DNA of 64,000 nt from an uncultured Phycisphaerales bacterium (lineage in GTDB: Bacteria; Planctomycetota; Phycisphaerae; Tepidisphaerales; Tepidisphaeraceae), in contig CAIQIQ010000069.1 of the NCBI GenBank assembly GCA_903871935.1, positions 26,966 through 90,965 of the forward strand. The letters are read 5' to 3'. Below are positions 63,851 through 64,000 of the stretch, piece by piece. The stretch's first letter is position 1; each line of letters starts with the position of its first letter. The notes under the pieces were generated by a model. It worked only from the letters and a program-made list of their open reading frames with translations. It ran no database searches and was not told the origin of the DNA. Made by a program: the position numbers and the translations under genes.

Positions 63851-64000
63851 GTGTAGCATGGGCGGCGGCGCGCGTTGCGCTAAGTACAGGCAGCGATGGG
63901 ACTTAGAGCAGTTCGGGCTGCCTGGTAGGGTGTAGCACGGGTGTAGCAAAGTGTAGCATTGTGTAGCAGAAGTGTAGCAAAGTGTAGCAGGGGTGTAGTC
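63851..64000 (+). repeat. GTGTAGCA iteron array, helically phased
   Basis: One copy at 63851-63858 and seven in tandem starting at 63930, 63941, 63951, 63961, 63972, 63982 and 63993 (the last cut or changed at the end), spaced 10 or 11 bases, 10.5 on average. The array probably continues beyond the window. No gene is seen within it. Such phasing places all copies on one face of the helix and is typical of protein-binding iterons, but simple slippage could also make it. Confidence 0.7.

Noticed and set aside
63930..64000. CRISPR array
   Set aside because: Units of 8 bases with 2-3 base gaps are far too short, with no cas genes nearby.

Overview
The window is GC-rich bacterial chromosome, gene-dense on both strands, most likely from a planctomycete (Planctomycetota), probably class Phycisphaerae. 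This is inferred from gene content: a membrane protein with the planctomycete-style zinc ribbon (CxxCxYxLxGL...CPECG), many secreted carbohydrate-active or sulfatase-clade-neighbourhood type proteins (DUF4091, GHL6, DUF5060, GH172/DUF2961, SGNH, PQQ-like propeller, secreted ADP-ribosylglycohydrolase), several sugar-phosphate-isomerase-like, phytanoyl-CoA-dioxygenase-like and UroD-like proteins, and a type III polyketide operon. No rRNA or tRNA gene, prophage, transposase or CRISPR array was seen. Taxonomy was not tested by any search.

Layout. 1-8.3 kb: a radical SAM/SPASM enzyme coupled to a small membrane protein that runs off the edge, a TIM-barrel isomerase, obg and rpmA, a 47-residue membrane peptide, a sigma-54 activator with an unrecognised N-terminal domain, a vapBC-type toxin pair and a GAPDH of the long-loop type also known from kinetoplastids. 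8.3-24 kb: an MDR oxidoreductase, a DnaA-box repeat, a cupredoxin lipoprotein, a ChrB-type domain, a 1157-residue secreted DUF4091 protein, a heterodimeric ABC exporter, and secreted polysaccharide-related proteins. 24-29 kb: a minus-strand operon methyltransferase - FAD oxidoreductase - type III PKS - PhyH dioxygenase - isomerase, the best candidate for a biosynthetic system. 29-36.6 kb: a candidate structured RNA with tandem terminators, a phosphofructokinase, and three minus-strand secreted or glycan-related genes. 36.6-47.7 kb: housekeeping (argC, a UbiA prenyltransferase, tex, dnaB, cysE) plus a 271-bp element made of nested inverted repeats. 47.9-49.2 kb: a small accessory block (mazEF-type pair with an operator inside its promoter, and a Uma2-type protein). 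49-63.4 kb: UroD-like proteins, a CsgG lipoprotein, secreted glycan proteins, a desaturase and two SGNH hydrolases. 63.4-64 kb: a repeat-rich non-coding end with a third DnaA-box repeat, a short-period tandem repeat and an array of GTGTAGCA iterons spaced 10-11 bp apart.

How it fits together. The commonest theme is uptake and breakdown of glycans: secreted carbohydrate-binding and hydrolase-like proteins with intracellular isomerases and oxidoreductases for the sugars. Central metabolism (gap, pfk, argC, cysE), replication (dnaB) and translation (rpmA, obg) are scattered among them. The most unusual signals are non-coding: the 126-bp repeat bounded by DnaA boxes (three copies), the 271-bp inverted-repeat element beside dnaB, the structured leader or RNA at 29.0-29.3 kb, and the helically phased iterons at the right edge. 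Promoters with TATAATGC-like -10 elements very close to start codons suggest some leaderless transcription.
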